DNA of 7,528 bases from CBCXVS01 sp965178525 (GTDB lineage: Bacteria; Tectomicrobia; Entotheonellia; Entotheonellales; Entotheonellaceae): the NCBI GenBank assembly GCA_965178525.1, contig CBCXVS010000331.1, forward strand, positions 1 through 7,528. Direction: 5' to 3'. Under the pieces are notes generated by a model. It was not told where the DNA came from. It worked only from the letters and a program-made list of their open reading frames with translations, and did no database searches. Position numbers and translations under genes: made by a program. Below, one piece after another: positions 6,641-7,528 of the stretch. Position 1 is the stretch's first letter. The number at the start of each line of letters is the position of its first letter.

Positions 6641-7528
6641 GCGTGCCGTACTCCCGCCATCATCAACCCCAATGCGGCAGGGTCTACCGCCTCTGCCGCC
6701 ACGACCCCCATGACCTCCCCGGCACACAGCACCAAAATCCGGTCCGCTATACGCCCAAGCTCCTCCAGGTCTTCGGAGACGAGCAAGATGGCGACCCCCC
6801 GCTCACGCTGTTGCAACAGCGACTGATGGATGCGCTCGGTGGCGCCGACATCCAACCCATGGGTCGGATGCACCGCGATAATGAGACGCGGCTCGCCCGA
6901 GAGCTCACGGGCGAGAATGAGTTTCTGGATGTTGCCGCCGGATAACTGGCCGGCCGGAGTCGCGGCGTGCGGCGTCACAATGTCGTGGGCGCGTATGCAC
7001 GCTTCCGCGAACTGTGTCATGGCCCGGCGGTTCAGAAACGGACCCCGGCCAAAAGGTGGCAAGCGATACTGCCGGAGCACCAGGTTGTCTGCGACCGACA
7101 TGGCTGGCACCACTCCCATGCGCGTACGCTCTCCGGGAATATGAGCCATTCTGGCGGCGAATCGTTGACGAATCGAAGCGTGGGTGATGTCGTGCTGCAG
7201 CAGGCGGATACATCCGGCACGGCACGGCCGTAGCCCGGCTATCACTTCCGCAAGTTCGCGCTGCCCATTACCGGCCACCCCCGTCACACCGAGGATCTCT
7301 CCCTGTCCGATGGCAAAGGACACCCCCCGCAAGGCCGCGCCCCCTCGGTCGCCATCGACCCATACGTCCGCCACGGTCAAAGCCGGCTTGACGCACGCTG
7401 GTCGCCGGGGCGGCCGCGCCACCGCGATGTCACGCCCGATCATGAGATGCGCTAGGCCGAAGTTCCTCCCGTGATTCGGCGACAACTTGTTGAAATAAAA
7501 ACTCAAAAGCCTGGAACGAATTGACCTT
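6637..7528 (-). CDS. Two-domain ABC ATPase (YufO/NupO/RbsA-like): C-terminal ABC domain only, cut by the right edge, possible frameshift
   Basis: This is the energising subunit of the importer. Family members are about 500 residues with two ABC domains; only the second is in the window. It begins after LAHLMIGRD (7429-7455), the conserved end of the inter-domain linker. The Walker A loop is the degenerate GVAGNGQRE (about 7255-7281), lacking the usual GK-S/T, as is normal for the second domain of this family. The signature is LSGGNIQK (6922-6945; usually LSGGNQQK), the Walker B region is LIIAVHPTHGLDVGA, and LLVSEDLEE has Ser where catalytic domains have the H-loop His. It ends MMAGVRHA, with a TGA overlapping permease 1. 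The frame stays open to the window edge, but the residues before LAHLMIGR do not resemble a linker, whereas another frame gives VVAESREEL (7460-7486). A TTG at 7506 is not a convincing start. Confidence 0.82.
   Translation of the reverse strand, partial: RSIRSRLLSFYFNKLSPNHGRNFGLAHLMIGRDIAVARPPRRPACVKPALTVADVWVDGDRGGAALRGVSFAIGQGEILGVTGVAGNGQRELAEVIAGLRPCRAGCIRLLQHDITHASIRQRFAARMAHIPGERTRMGVVPAMSVADNLVLRQYRLPPFGRGPFLNRRAMTQFAEACIRAHDIVTPHAATPAGQLSGGNIQKLILARELSGEPRLIIAVHPTHGLDVGATERIHQSLLQQRERGVAILLVSEDLEELGRIADRILVLCAGEVMGVVAAEAVDPAALGLMMAGVRHA

Noticed and set aside
6641..6727. A 29-residue Gly/Arg-rich N-terminal extension of permease 1
   Set aside because: It lies inside the conserved C-terminus of the ATPase in another frame; the ATG at 6640 gives the usual ATGA overlap and a proper ribosome-binding site.

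Overview
The window carries part of a bacterial chromosome of fairly high G+C. The organism looks Gram-negative, because the left edge holds an MlaC-type outer-membrane lipid-transport protein. I cannot assign a genus from the sequence alone. There are no RNA genes, CRISPR arrays or insertion sequences that I can see. Almost every base is coding.

Layout. Bases 1-609 (+) are the 3' part of an mlaC-like gene. It converges with the hutH gene and their stop codons overlap (606-609). Everything else is on the minus strand and reads leftward as one tight set, listed here in transcription order: the C-terminal half of a two-domain sugar/nucleoside-type ABC ATPase (cut by the right edge, 6637-7528); two RbsC/YufPQ-like permeases (5540-6640 and 4618-5547); a BMP-family (BmpA/Med) substrate-binding protein with a signal peptide (3424-4584); a leucine/valine/phenylalanine-type amino-acid dehydrogenase (2160-3227); and histidine ammonia-lyase hutH (606-2159). 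Successive genes overlap by 4 bp (ATPase/permease 1) and 8 bp (permease 1/permease 2), are 33 bp apart (permease 2/BMP) or abut exactly (dehydrogenase stop TAG followed directly by the hutH GTG). The one real gap is 196 bp between the BMP gene and the dehydrogenase.

That gap holds the most informative regulatory signal: a close match to the -24/-12 promoter used by sigma-54 (RpoN), on the minus strand at 3393-3409, aimed at the dehydrogenase-hutH pair. Both enzymes release ammonia from amino acids, and sigma-54 commonly controls nitrogen acquisition. The simplest reading is a nitrogen- or amino-acid-scavenging unit downstream of a nucleoside-type uptake system, with the two enzymes able to be switched on separately. 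A weak NtrC-like dyad lies at a suitable upstream distance inside the BMP gene.

Cautions. The ATPase reading frame near the right edge does not look like a normal inter-domain linker and probably contains a frameshift or an assembly fault. The transporter ligand and the dehydrogenase substrate are inferred from families only. The enzyme families are all known. What may be new is the grouping and its control, not a new protein class.
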